Source: Omphalotus guepiniiformis (Eukaryota; Basidiomycota; Agaricomycetes; Agaricales; Omphalotaceae). From it: a DNA stretch of 64,000 nucleotides. Positions within the stretch are counted from its first letter, which is position 1, and the number at the start of each line of letters is the position of its first letter. A program made the position numbers and the translations under genes. The stretch is from NCBI GenBank assembly GCA_028554645.1, contig JAQOOI010000070.1:1612001-1676000 (forward strand). Direction: 5' to 3'. Below the pieces are notes generated by a model. The model did no database searches. It worked only from the letters and a program-made list of their open reading frames with translations, and was not told the DNA's origin. This document shows positions 47,678 to 59,311 of the stretch, one piece after another.

Positions 47678-50461
47678 ATGTCTTCGTCAACCCAAGAGAA
47701 AGTCTCTCTTCTTCCTAATCCTGGTTCACACAATCAGAATCAACATTCCCAGAGACGATATCTAAAACTTGTCACACTCGCCGCAATAGCCACTGTGCTC
47801 TCGACATGCGTATCGTATAACGTTGGTTTGAAGCATAGCACCAGCTTTAGTGTACGAGGTGTCGAAGAAGACTTGAGTGTGGGGTTGTGTTCACAATCTG
47901 AGGTGTTGATTCCTGTGACGAACGGTGACCTATGGAATAGTATTGGGCGGGAAATTGATAGCGACGCGTTTCAAGCTACTGCGATTGATTGGTTGAGCGG
48001 CGCTGTGCAGATACAGTGCGTTATTTTGTCTTACTTACTTATGTGTCGTTTGACTCGTTTATCCTAACCAAATCGAGAGAATAAATAAAGCTGACGAGAA
48101 ATATCGCTTGCTTACTATGCAGGACCGAAACCTTCGATGATATGGGACCTGTGGGAGAGGACACCAGATGGGAAAATAGATATTTGTTCCATGCTTACTT
48201 ACTAAAGAGGTTTCCCTTGTTGTGAGCTTTTTACTTCACTTCGCCTTGGATTTAATTACTCAGGACTTACGTTTTCGTTTTGAACTCTCAAGCCACGCCA
48301 CTTTGACATTGAAGAAGGTCAATACGTATGGGTTGCTGTATACCTGGAAAGGCTCAGACACGAAGTTGAAGCCCGCGCTTTACGCTGCGCATTTTGGTAA
48401 GTATGTGCATTTAATGTGATCGGATATCTGCTACTAATCTAGGAAATTATTGACCTCTCTATAATTCAATCAGATGTAGTTCCCGTGAATCCTGACACAG
48501 TTAATGAATGGAGCTATCCACCATACTCGGGCTATTTCGATGGTATGTACGCCTCTTTTCTTACGCGACAGGGCTGGTTGTAATTAGGCAACCACAAGGT
48601 GAACTTATTTGGGGAAGGGGTTCAATTGATGATAAGAGTGCACTCATCAGTATCATGTATTGCGCCACCCCTTGCGTTAATCGCCTCTTGACACTGATAA
48701 ACATCTCAAATCTTCCCAGGGCAGCTGTTGAGACGCTATTGAAGAATGGATTTAAGCCTTCCAGGACGATTGTAATCCCTTTCGGGTTTGATGAAGAAGC
48801 TGGAGGAAGGCATGTAAGTCTGCTCATTTGCTTCAATTCGCATGTTTCTCTAGGATCTTCTTTTTTTGCCACCGTCAGGCTCAACGGAGTGCTTATTCTA
48901 TTATTTGTTACTTAGGGTGCGGCATCGCTAGCGATAGAACTTTTGGATACTTATGGTGAAGACGCGTTTGCGTTTGTCATTGATGAAGGTGGTCAGTGGG
49001 AGTCATAGTTTCTGAATCTTTTTACCTCACCGATTATGATCTGATTTCATTGGTTGACGTTGGCCGCCGTCGTATGTATGTAGGAGGATTTATGGAAAAA
49101 TTCGGAACGGTGTTTGCGGTGCCCGGTGTTGCGGAGAAAGGGAGCATGAACGTCGATATTGAGGTTGCTGCTCCTGGTGGTCATTCGAGTGTCCCACCTA
49201 CCCATACGAGTATGTCATAAACCAAACTTGCTTGATTGATTTCCAAGAGACTCATTGAGATGCAGAGTATAGGAATTTTATCGGCTCTCTTAGTCCACCT
49301 CGAGAATCATCCCTTTGAGGTGCACTTTGTAAGTATCCACTCAACAAGTTGCCTTATTGATATTTTTACATTACACATCTAACAACCCTGTCTTTCCTTG
49401 CTCCTGCATACATAGGAACGTAAAACCCCGGCCTACGAACTCCTTCAATGTTTCGCCGAACACGCGGAAGGAATACCTCCTTCCCTACGAAAAACAATCA
49501 AACGTTCCGCAAGGTCTGATCAAGCATTGCTGGAAGTTGAACAAGTTATTTTTAAGGATCGGTTGTTTAAAAGCCTGGTCGGAACGACCCAGGCGGTTGA
49601 TATAATTCGTGGGGGTGTAAAAAGTAATGCACTCCCGGAACAAGCGTGGGCTGTAGTCAATCACCGGATTGCTACTACGAGGTGAGTTTTGAGTGTCCGA
49701 GTCTTCTCGTCCCTTGGAATGTTTCTCTGTGCCTCAGCGCCATGCCCCAAGTTCGAATTTTTTGAGCTGACTGCGAATGAATGTTTACTTTCATTAGTTC
49801 CGTGAATGCAACCTCGGAACACGATACTCGCCTTTTTTCTTCTCTCGCAGAAGAATTCAATTTGACTTATACAGCCTTTGGACATCTTATATCGCCTTCT
49901 GATGCGCCGTCGTCCTCTGGTTCGCTTAATATAAGCAGCGCGTACGGATTGGAGCCTGCTCCTGTTACGCCAACGAAAGGAGATGAGGCTTCTCCGTATC
50001 GGATGCTAGCTGGGACTATCAGGGCGACGTATAATGCGCATCGGGGGTTGGGGTTGAAGGAAGAAGGTGTGGTGGTAGGACCGGGAATGCCTACTGGAAA
50101 CACTGGTGAGTGGTTGGCTTTGGTGGCTTGCTTCTTTTTGATGACTGAGCTGAGCGGGTGATATCACTGACACGAAGTATTATTGGGGATTGTCGAAACA
50201 TGTTTTCAGGTATAATCATCATAGTATGGGTAACTCGTCTAATCCGTTGGGGGGTGCGCATACGGTTAATGAGGGTGAGTTGTGGTTTTCAATTTGTCTT
50301 TGTGTCACTGATGGGTATATTTGCTTATCTATGTTTTCTCGTGATCTAACCGACGATGCCATCGACGTCGATATGTAGCTCTACCGGCGGATTCGTTGTT
50401 GGAGATCATTAGGTTCTTCGTAACGCTTATCTTGAATGCCGATGAGTCGAAGGAGATATGA
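47678..50461 (+). CDS. CPS1: M20 metallopeptidase, carboxypeptidase S-like (Gly-X carboxypeptidase)
   Basis: A zinc exopeptidase of the vacuolar carboxypeptidase S group, about 600 aa over a dozen exons. Start is ATG at 47678 (MSSSTQEKVSLLPNPGSHNQ). One uncleaved membrane anchor (YLKLVTLAAIATVLSTCVSY) gives a type II, lumen-facing enzyme. Active-site segments in order: ALYAAHFDVVPVNPDT with the HxD ligand and base partner, GELIWGRGSIDDKSALISIM, IVIPFGFDEEAGG with the Glu pair, FAFVIDEGG, the dimerisation-domain piece VAAPGGHSSVPPTHT, VKSNALPEQAWAVVNHRIAT, VVVGPGMPTGNTDTKYYWGL, and the last His ligand in SSNPLGGAHTVNE. The end is NADESKEI with TGA at 50459-50461. All metal and catalytic residues I can check are kept, so it should be active in peptide breakdown for nitrogen supply. 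Confidence 0.92.
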
Positions 50462-51255
50462 TGGAGTACGAGTTGTACTTGTATCTCTGACAGATTACAT
50501 AGTCGTGCATAAAGTGTACTTGCGGAAGATCGGGGTTGGGATTGGTGGTTTGGAAGTAGAGTTTGCTTGGACACGCTTGAATCTTGATACTTACGAGGAG
50601 CGAACAAATTGTTGGAATCTAGATGGTGCGGATCAGAAGTCCATGTTCAGTGCCCAGCTGCCGTACGTATGTACTTGGGTCATGGTCATGAGTGAGGCAC
50701 TGACAAGGTGAGTGAAGATCAGACCAGCCTTGGTATTTACAGCTAGACAGCGAGAACGCTGGGGGCGCCCGTTCAATCGCCGTCGAGTGAGAAAAGAGAA
50801 TGTGTTCGAGCATTCGCTCAGGCACGATTGAAAAGGTACAGAAGAACCAGGATCATTGGAAGGAATATTGCCGTGAGATATATACATCCATCTGTAGAGA
50901 CTTTTTTGCTTGGCCTTTTTTCGAAGATGCATAGTCTGTAATATTCAGCTACGGAGTGTAAATAGTAACGCTGAGTGGGAGTGCGCCTCAAGTCACCTGC
51001 TAATGCCATTGAGTTCAGTGAAAAATTCGCCGCACTAAGTCCCCCTTCCTCAGATATTTGACAGGTTCTTCTTATTCGTGCATCGAGAACTTGAAATGTG
51101 TAGTACGGAATGCTAGGAATTTGACATATTTAAACCACAACTCCCAGCAGCCTCCCCTCTCCTCCAGGCTTTTCCCAAAAGTCTTAGTGCCGACCACCTC
51201 ACATTCCTTGAACTTACATACATTCTTTTCATTTCGAAAACCCAAATATCTCACC
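50462..51255. other. Tandem intergenic region
   Basis: About 0.8 kb between two plus-strand genes. The last 100 bases are C/T-rich, as in agaric core promoters. No gene is called; overlapping small frames on both strands are unsupported. Confidence 0.45.
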
Positions 51256-52163
51256 ATGAGATTCAACTCGTTCTTTTCTTTCAAAACCTTGAGCCTCGCC
51301 CTGCTCAGCATCCTAGGCTGCGAATTCGAATTTGTATCCGCTGTGAAACAGACTGTGTTTATTATTACGAATGCAGAGACGCCTTCGCTTGGTCGGCCTG
51401 GGTTGACGCCTATTGGATTGCAGAGGGCGGAGGAGTGTATTCCTAATGTACGTCCACGGTTGTCAGCGAACTTAGTCCTTCCGAGATTTACTTTAGGTTT
51501 TTGTTTTTTTTTTGTTTTTGATAGATTTTCAAAGACTTTGGTATTGGTATCATCCTTTCTTGTACCACCGACAAAGATCGGGAGGAAGGGTTGAATTGCC
51601 CGGCGGCGGTGGAGACCGCGACGCCGTTGGCGAATTTGCTTGGGCTGAATATCACTACGTGGTGAGTTGCCCGTTCGGATATGTGCATGAAAAGTTTCAG
51701 GGCTGAGGGATGTGTATATGTAGTGGAACTGGGGAGGAATCCAATGACGATTGCGTTGGAGATAAGTTGAGAGCGTTCGCGAAGAATAGTACGGCGCCTG
51801 CTCTTATTGTTTGGGTGAGTTGGATACGGGTCTTTGGAGATTTTGGGAAATATGATACTTACTGACCCATGATTACAATTCAGGACAACGAAGACATGGA
51901 TGACCTCCTGGAGAACCTTGACGTGGACTTTCCGGACGACGACGACGATACGTGCGGCGATGATGACGATGACGACGACGATAATCTGGGGACTCAGTAA
52001 GTAACCATGCAGCGCTGCTTTCGGTCGGGAATACGAACTTACATTATTGTTTGCTTGAAGTCCTGATGTGATATTGACGGCTATGAAAAGTAAGATTGTT
52101 GCACAGACGTCAATGAATTGTACTGGGATCGATGGACCCGCGACGGCGTCGGCGAGGAAGTAA
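51256..52163 (+). CDS. Secreted histidine-phosphatase-fold protein, probably inactive
   Basis: A 211-aa protein from five exons (51256-51447, 51525-51661, 51724-51814, 51884-51996, 52061-52163), phases closing. The N-terminus MRFNSFFSFKTLSLALLSIL ... SAV is a signal peptide. The mature part follows the phosphoglycerate-mutase/histidine-phosphatase pattern: a first strand VFIITNAETP then GLTPIGLQRAEECIPN, a middle ETATPLANLLGLNITTC, and ALIVWDNEDMDDLLENL. In active members the first strand ends in RH and the late motif carries (E/D)H. Here these read TN and DN, so both catalytic His and the Arg are missing. A run of Asp (DFPDDDDDTCGDDDDDDDD) follows, interrupted by one Cys. It may bind phosphorylated or cationic ligands instead of hydrolysing them (inference). 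Confidence 0.75.
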
Positions 52164-53024
52164 TACTAGCAGTCAAGTCTCTGAGGGGATCCAGGCGTAC
52201 AAAGTGAAGTATTCAAAAATGGGAAGGGGTTTATTTGTATTGCAATTGCAAGGAGTTTGGAAAGTCCCGTACCTAGACAAACATCCCCCCTTTCTCATTT
52301 CTCAGAGAACAATTTTAGATATGAATCGTAGTCCAGATCATGTTGCGTTATCTATGTATGTTTTCTGACATCGTCCATCTGGCATCTGCCCGGGCCGTTA
52401 AGCAAGATGGTCGTATCTCCGCTAAAGCCTTCGGTAACTGAAAACCTTCGTCGCCTCTATCCCCGACATAAAAGGACATAACCTGTTCAGAAGCATGGAC
52501 ATAGGCCCGGGTCGTTAAGGTCCTATGTAGGATCGGTGCTTTTTGTCATCGGTTTCTCAGAAAAAAACGGAGCCGAGAGCTGACTAGGTGACTCTTGAGC
52601 TCCGCGTCCGTCTGCTTCTGCTCTGAATGCAATATGCTTTGAATGCAATCTGCCCTTCACGATGATGAATTTGAGTCGTGTAACCGGAACTTAAAAGGGA
52701 AAGGGACTGCAGGATTACGTGCGATATGTATATATATCTTGTTCCAGGCCTGGTAGTAGATGTAGTTGCAAAACAGTTGGAGTACTGAATATTGAAGCTC
52801 GGTGACCAAGTCCGACGTGAGCCAGCGTGAAAATGAACTGACCTGATATTATGTTACGTAATTCACCAAGGCCCATGTGCTATGTCTCATAGTTTTATCA
52901 CGTGCCCTCGTGAAGGTCTGAGGAGGCTCGTGATTTTCGGTTTTCGGTTTTCGAACTCTGACGTCGAGTCGGAGGGGCGGCGGCTATTAGCTGAAGATCC
53001 TTGACCGGAACCTTCATTTCACCC
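52164..53024. other. Tandem intergenic region
   Basis: About 0.86 kb between the phosphatase-like gene and ETF-QO. No coding structure is seen; a near-direct repeat gattttcggttttcggtttt lies around 52931-52950. Confidence 0.45.
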
Positions 53025-55945
53025 ATGCTACGCTGCAAAAAAAGACTGGTGTTATCACCCAGATTGCTGTCAAATTCCTACGCCGTACGGCCCTCTAGAC
53101 GTATACATCTTTCACGTCCATGTCGCGATGATTTATACGATCCCCGCGCGGTCGAACGGGTCGAGGATGAGGTTGATGTGTGTATAGTTGGTGCTGGACC
53201 TGCAGGTCTTAGTGCAGCTATTAGGATCAAGCAACTTGAACGGGAGAAGGGGAAGGAAGTACGTGTTATTGTGCTCGAAAAGGGCGGTGAAGTCGGTGAG
53301 TGCATTACATTAGCTTCAAAGACATGCGTTATCTGAAGTTTGCCCCTGAAGGATCGCATATACTTTCGGGATGTGTACTGGAACCGCGAGCATTGGAAGA
53401 ACTTCTTGGGCCACCCACGACATACGCTGAACAGTATGGATCGGAAGCACCGCTCGGTCAACCCGCGACTAGTTCCAAGATGTTATATCTGACTGATAAT
53501 CAAGCAATCCCAATACCACACCCTCCACAAATGAGCAATAAAGGTCTCTCTCTTTTATTTTTTTCTTCAATGGGCTTTATTCATGGCGTTCAATAAAGGA
53601 AATTACATTATTTCTCTTTCTGCATTCACACGCTGGCTGGCGTCTGTCGCGGAAGATCATTACGGCGTCGAAATCTACCCCGGGTTCGCAGGTGCAGGTC
53701 TTCTATTCAGCGAAGAGCCCGATGCAACCGATCCGTGGTCAGGTTGGGACGGAAAGTGGAGCAGAGAGGTCACAAAAGTAGCTACCTCCTCTTCCTCGGC
53801 AACTTGTTCGTGTGCTATTATATTTTATTGGTTCTAACGGTTGACCATGTCTGCATAGCTTCAAAGAAAGTAAACAGCGTGCAAGGGGTCATCACCAATG
53901 ACGTTGGTATATCTCGCTCGGGCCGCATGAAGAGCGAGTTCGAGCCTGGAATGATTTTTCGCTCCAAGGTCACGCTGTTGGCGGAAGGAGCACACGGAAG
54001 TCTCAGTAAGATTGCGCTGAGAAAATACGGTCTGAGGAAAGAAAGTGAGGGACAGACATATGGGTTCGGGTTGAAGGAAGTATGGCGGGTTGCCCCTGAC
54101 GATGGGTCTGGAGGTGATGGGCGATATAAACCCGGTGAGGTGATACATACGCTAGGGTTCCCACTTGACATGCACACCTACGGTGGTGGATGGGTCTACC
54201 ATATGGACAAGGGTCTTGTCAGTTTGGGTTTGGTTGTTGGGGCCGATTGGGAGAATCCCTACCGCAGCCCGTATCGTGATTTCCAGGTAAGAACCTAAGC
54301 GGTATGCCTTTGCAAACGCGCATTCACAAAGCACATTTGACAGAAAATGAAACATCATCCGTACCTTCGCAAGCTGCTAAGTCCTTCGTCGTCGCCCGAC
54401 ACTTTCACGCCTTCTCGGATAGCCTATGGCGCGAGGGTGCTCGTTGAAGGGGGTCTACAATCTGTTCCTTTACTGCATTTCCCTGGGGGTGCTATCATTG
54501 GAGATTCTGCGGGATTTGTCAACATCGCCAAAATAAAGGGAGTACATAATTCGATGAAGACCGGCATGCTCGGGGGGGAAGGAGCCTACGAGGCCCTTCA
54601 TGGTGAAAGGGGTATAGTACCCTCTACTCTTCAGGCGATGTCTCCTAATTTTTCTTGTCGGTAGAATCGTCTTCGGACACGGTTGCAGACCTTTCCTCGT
54701 ACACACGCGCGTTCACCAAGTCGTGGGTTTACGACGACCTACATGAAGTGCGTAACATGCGACCTTCGTTCAACACGCGCCTGGGTATTTGGGGAGGGGC
54801 TTTATATTCTGGTCTCGATTCCCTATTTTTGAAGGGCAAAACACCATGGACATTCAGGCACACTAAATCCGAGGAGCGGGAGAAGTACCTGGTCAGTCTG
54901 TGTAATCCGCTTTCGCGAAAGGAATGATGTGCTGAAGGACGCGCCTGAACAACACCCCGTCAATGGACTCTGCGCACACGCAGCAGGCGTCTAAGCACAA
55001 GCCGATTAGTTATCCGCCTTTCGAGCCACCGTTGTCGACGGATCTAATGACGAGTATCATGCTCACGGGGACTAGCCACGAAGAGGACCAGCCTGAGCAT
55101 CTGAGGGTGGCGACGCTGAAGGAGTACGTGAAAGAATGGTATGGCGATGAGTCGACCGTCATTGGCTCGGAGGGTTCGAAAAACGAGAGGAACCTTGAAG
55201 ACAAGACGGCGAGGAAGAGAGAGCATGTCATGAAAAATGTTGGGGAATATGCGGGGTTGTTGGGGCGGGCTTGTCCAGCGGGTGTTTACGAGTATGTTGA
55301 TGACGAGGTTGGTTTCATATGGCCTACAATCGGGCGGCGTTGACCGCTAAGAATTTCCTTTATTGCAGGCATCAAAGGATAGTGATGGTGGTGAGGGATG
55401 GAAGGGCAAAAAATTGGTGATCAACGCTCAGGTAAGTCTTCTACCCGCCCTGTCATCTTTCTCTTGATTCTCGTGTCATTGTGCCATGATTATTCCGCGC
55501 ACCCGCACACGATTTCCTTCATTGAGTCTGCCTCCCGCCTGCCATTACTCCAGGCCCGACGCCAGGATGTTGTATTCTACCTGGCCCACTGTTTATCCGT
55601 AGTCCTGGTCCGCAGTGATCTGCTAACTTTATTTCCTCTTTCAAACGCGGTGTTTTCACTAGCTCCCGTTTACTGACTTGTGGTATTGTCGTTTGTACAT
55701 AGAATTGCATCCATTGCAAATTATGCGACGTCAAGGTGCCTACGCAGGACATTACATGGACTGTGCCCGAGGGCGGCGGTGGTCCCAAGTATAGTGAGTA
55801 CTATCTCCTAGCGTTTGTTCCCCTTTTCTTCACATCTACCATTCTGTCTGTTCGAGTTTTCATGTGGTGGCTCCCTGCCATTTAACCCGATCTGGGGAGT
55901 ATTCAAGTGGCTAATTTTTGTCATGTCCATTTAGGTGTCACCTAA
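53025..55945 (+). CDS. CIR2: Electron transfer flavoprotein-ubiquinone oxidoreductase
   Basis: A mitochondrial inner-membrane FAD/[4Fe-4S] enzyme that passes electrons from ETF to ubiquinone. The model has ten exons (53025-53295, 53352-53543, 53599-53777, 53867-54286, 54344-54611, 54665-54884, 54938-55307, 55369-55431, 55703-55793, 55935-55945), 694 aa. An Arg-rich presequence ([20 protein letters not shown]) precedes the FAD motif [35 protein letters not shown] is the ubiquinone-side segment. [20 protein letters not shown] is the second FAD contact, followed by [15 protein letters not shown]. The C-terminal cluster Cys are in [10 protein letters not shown] and [11 protein letters not shown], then [18 protein letters not shown]. 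The exon 6/7 donor could be either of two GT sites. The last 11-nt exon (ending YSVT) is my preference over reading through into a hydrophobic tail. Confidence 0.95.
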
Positions 55946-56407
55946 GGCTGGTTTGGTTTCTTCAACAGAGACATGAAACTGCATTTTCTCCACGTTAGAG
56001 TCATCTCACGCATGGTGTATGGCGCTTAAACTTTCATTCTTTACATGCATTGTATTCTTATTTGGCAAAAATCATGTTTCGGTTGTCGACGGTATGTTTT
56101 GCAGCCGTTCGGTGTCCTAAGGAGTTCATTAGTGAGTCAACGAACTGCGGTAGCTTGTACATAATCACATAATGTCAGGGTTTTTTCATTCCTCCTGAAC
56201 ATGAGTCATTTTAGATATTGCAGACTCATCATACTTGTGAGTGTAGTACCCGAAAATTTACAAATGCATGTCGCTGGAGAATTGTCGGAAGGCTATTTGA
56301 TTATGTAATTAACCGGCAATAGATTGCCGGCGCTTTTCGAGGCGGCGACCGTTTACTTGCGGCAAAACCGTGACTTGTTCGCTCTGTTCGTTGGGTGTAT
56401 TCACTAT
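55946..56407. other. Tandem intergenic spacer
   Basis: Between ETF-QO and the histidinol-phosphatase gene; AT-rich, with no gene seen. Confidence 0.45.
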
Positions 56408-57481
56408 ATGCCTCATAGTCACCACTCTCACTCTGGCCAATTCTGCCGACATGCTACTGGTACGCTAGAGGAGATAGTTCTTGAAGCCATTCGTCAAGGG
56501 TTTGAAGTTTATGGGCTTAGCGAACATGTTCCAAGATACCGACAAGAAGATTTTTATCCCGAGGAGGTAATGATTCAACTGTACTCATTCAACTGAATGT
56601 TTGTAAGATTTGGAATAAGGAGCTAATTCTTTGCATTTTCAAGGAAGGCCTAACTCCAAACGATCTCATGAATCAGTTTGACGCATTCCTTGGCGAAGCT
56701 CATCGACTGAAAGCAAAATACGCGTCCAAGATCGCAGTACTTGTCGGTTTAGAGACTGAGTTCATAACCGAACTCGATCTTGATCGATTGAGGGCGCTTT
56801 TGGAGGAATGTGGCGAACGCGTTGAATATTTGGTTGGTTCTATTCATCACGTCGACGGTATCCCTATCGACTTCGATCTCCCGACCTATCAGAGGGCTTT
56901 AAGCGAGCAAAAGGGTGACACGGAACACGATAGATTGGAAAACTTTCTATGCAGCTACTTTGATGCTCAGTATCAGCTGCTTGAAAGTTTTCGTCCGGAA
57001 ATTGTTGGTCATGTTGATCTGTGCAGGCTGTACTCTCCTCAACTTCGGCTTCTGGAGTATCCGCGGGCTTGGAAGCTCATGGAGAGAAACGTCGATTACG
57101 CTATCCAGTATGGGGCTCTGTTTGAAGTAAATGCAGCCGCATTCAGGAAGAATTGGAATACTGCTTATCCAGCGGAAGATATCATCAAGGTAAAAGCGTG
57201 GAGCCCCTCTCCCATTTGCAACTGCAATATTTTTGCTCAAATTTAGTTAGGTTATAATTCAGCGTGGAGGCCGATTTGCGCTTTCGGATGACAGCCACGG
57301 TGTTCACGCAGTAGGATTGAATTATCACCGTCTTGCTCAGTATCTTCAGGGTCAAGGAGTCTCCGAGATCTGGTACTTGCAAAATGATTTCAACTACCCC
57401 AGTTCGCCCGGGCGAAGTGTACGACCTGTCAAGCTTGAGGGTGCATGTTGGGCTCACGCCTTTTGGAATGGAAGGTCCTGA
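56408..57481 (+). CDS. HIS2: Histidinol-phosphatase (PHP family)
   Basis: Dephosphorylates L-histidinol phosphate, the penultimate step type in histidine synthesis. It is a PHP-fold metal enzyme unrelated to HAD-type phosphatases. Three exons (56408-56566, 56644-57189, 57263-57481) give 307 aa. The start MPHSHHSHSGQFCRHATGTL holds PHP motif I (HxH). Further metal-site segments are VYGLSEHVPRY, LVGLETEFITE, EYLVGSIHHVDGIPIDFD, EIVGHVDLCRLYSP, YGALFEVNAAAFRKNW and RFALSDDSHGVHAVGLNYH. Exon 2 also has the lid region PTYQRALSEQKGD. All expected ligands appear present, so it should be active. The ATG at 56408 is used because motif I begins at residue 3-5 in the family and the upstream frame lacks a better ATG. 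Confidence 0.92.
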
Positions 57482-58601
57482 ATTGTCGGTTTGCCTCCAT
57501 AAGGCAAGTAATAACCCATCTATCTTGGATCTCCTAACTTGTTTTAATCTTACATACCCCCGGGACAGGGCAGAGGCATTTCATTAAGAGATTAGTATGC
57601 CTTCTGACGAGATGCTTTGATGTAAAGCTGCCATCAATCATGTGGAGGAGTATTCTGTCTTGTACTCTCTTCGCTTCCGCAAATTCCACCGACTGGTTTC
57701 GTCGACGCCAAACATGATGATCAGGGGGCGCTTCCTATCCTTCGACGCAATCGTGAAAAGCAAACGGGATTTTTTTTTTCAACAACTTCGCGAACCCCCT
57801 TCTTTGGCAATCAACAAGTTATACGTGTGCGGCGTTCTTGCACGATCGCAACAAAAACGCCTCCTTTCTGAATGACGCCACTCGGATTGTGATCAACCTG
57901 ATTCTTATTGCTTGAGGCGGTCATATTGACATCGTGTGTGCTTTCCTGAAAAAAAAAATTCAAAGGTGGCCGTTCGGGTTTCATGTATATCCATGCGTAC
58001 TAAGTATCGACCAAGCATATACCTGCTCTGGCAGGTAATATCCTTGTGATACTGAAACTCGGAGTGTCGACATTGGATCCGTGCTTTAGCAGATCGGAAA
58101 TCTGTATCTATCTCGTCAATCTTGGGCATATTCACCTCTAGGAATCGGCGTTCTTCTATATTCGCATCAAATTTCCCCACATAGAGAGACTTCGCATAGT
58201 TTGCTGGGGGGGCCTATTCTGACCCTTGATCATTCGTCCGGTGACATTCGTATCTTACCATGTTCGTCGACTGAACTCAGTACAGGTCTTCGTCGAGCCG
58301 CCAAAGTCTGCGATTTAGTAAAGGTATTCTGTTGATCGTGTAATCCCGCTAAGTGACTTCATTTCCTTACTTCCGTGTTCTAGGTTTGGTTCGCTTTTTC
58401 TCCATTGCGGATGAAATAGACTACTCCGCGCTATGTTGCGCGTGGTAGCAATCTCCCAAGCTCTAGGCTTAAAAGCCAGATGAAAGCTGCTGGAGTTTCC
58501 TCACTCCTCGCAGGTTCAATCAGACAACGCGACCTTCAAAGCATCTCGACAGTGCCTTAATATCTTCCTACTTCATTTCATTATAGGAGTTTTTGTCCAC
58601 C
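57482..58601. other. Intergenic region with a possible F-box-type coil remnant
   Basis: About 1.1 kb. Plus-strand frames here look random. The minus-strand stretch listed next is the only protein-like piece. Confidence 0.4.
58023..58215 (-). pseudogene. Isolated coiled-coil exon, perhaps from an F-box protein
   Basis: The minus strand reads PPANYAKSLYVGKFDANIEE, then RRFLEVNMPKIDEIDTDFRS and AKARIQCRHSEFQYHKDIT, and reaches a GTATAT donor at 58021. The pattern of an acidic/amphipathic coil followed by a short charged turn is like the N-terminal coil that precedes F-boxes in agarics. No ATG and no downstream F-box were found. Probably a fragment; weak. Confidence 0.2.
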
Positions 58602-58959
58602 ATGTGCTACCGCAGCGTCAACTACATTAAATACTCTGCCTGCGGACACGAAACGCCCAGCGATGCTGGTGTTCTCGTAAGTTCCGCTCTCTATCGCGTT
58701 CATACACCCCCCCGCTGAAAGGTTATCGTTTCCAGGTTAGCTGTGGCAATAAAAATTGCATCTACAGCAACGAACACAGGGCCAAGGGGCCGTGTCCCAA
58801 CTGTGCATCGACATGCAGCCGCTGGTATGTCCTAGACCTCCTTTGCGAGAGCCTCGAACCCTCCCCCATTAAACGATCCCGATTTTATATAGGATGAAAC
58901 AAGCGCAAAAAGGCCGAACCACCATGAAGAACGGGGCTTGTCCCTCTTGCTCTCGCTGA
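58602..58959 (+). CDS. Small cysteine-rich protein (76 aa), unknown
   Basis: Three small exons (58602-58676, 58736-58824, 58893-58959) with perfect GTAAGT/GTATGT donors and CAG/TAG acceptors; phases close exactly. The product begins MCYRSVNYIKYSACGHETPS, continues VSCGNKNCIYSNEHRAKGPC and PNCASTCSRW, and ends MKQAQKGRTTMKNGACPSCS plus Arg. There is no signal peptide. Ten Cys and two His in CxxxC/CxxC spacing (CGNKNC, CPNC, CPSC, CGH) suggest one or two zinc-bound knuckles. It resembles a group of short Cys-rich agaric proteins opening MCYR; their role is unknown to me. It is intronic enough to have escaped single-exon ORF calling. Confidence 0.7.
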
Positions 58960-59311
58960 AGCTCTTTCGCCCGACCAACTGTTCTTTCTGCGCGGCATGA
59001 TCGCAGTCACAGAACTACATTTCGAGTGTTGAAACAAATACTTTAGATGCAGGTTTTCGCTACTCTAATTAATCTGTCACATAATAGCCCCTTTTTCTTA
59101 CAAGAATACACCCACATGTACATAGTAATTTTGCTGTTGATTGCCTCGATTTTTCGACGATGTCGCATCAAACGGGTATATTGAACTTAAAATTATGCAT
59201 GATACTAGGGCTTACTAGGGTCGGGCCGGTGCCGAAAGTGGTCTGGTCTTCTTATCCACCTTCCAGCAATTTGCTATAGCATTCATCGATTCTATCGATT
59301 CTATTGCCATA
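58960..59311. other. Tandem intergenic spacer
   Basis: Probable 3' UTR of the small gene and promoter of the DUF1688 gene. Nothing else is seen. Confidence 0.45.

Noticed and set aside
55794..55911. Read-through C-terminus of ETF-QO with a hydrophobic tail ([14 protein letters not shown])
   Set aside because: ETF-QO normally ends a few residues after GGPKY; the GTGAGT donor and TTTAG acceptor give YSVT, which fits the family.
57642..57875. 77-residue frame downstream of the histidinol phosphatase
   Set aside because: Contains a poly-T run giving FFFQ, with no motif; looks like chance.
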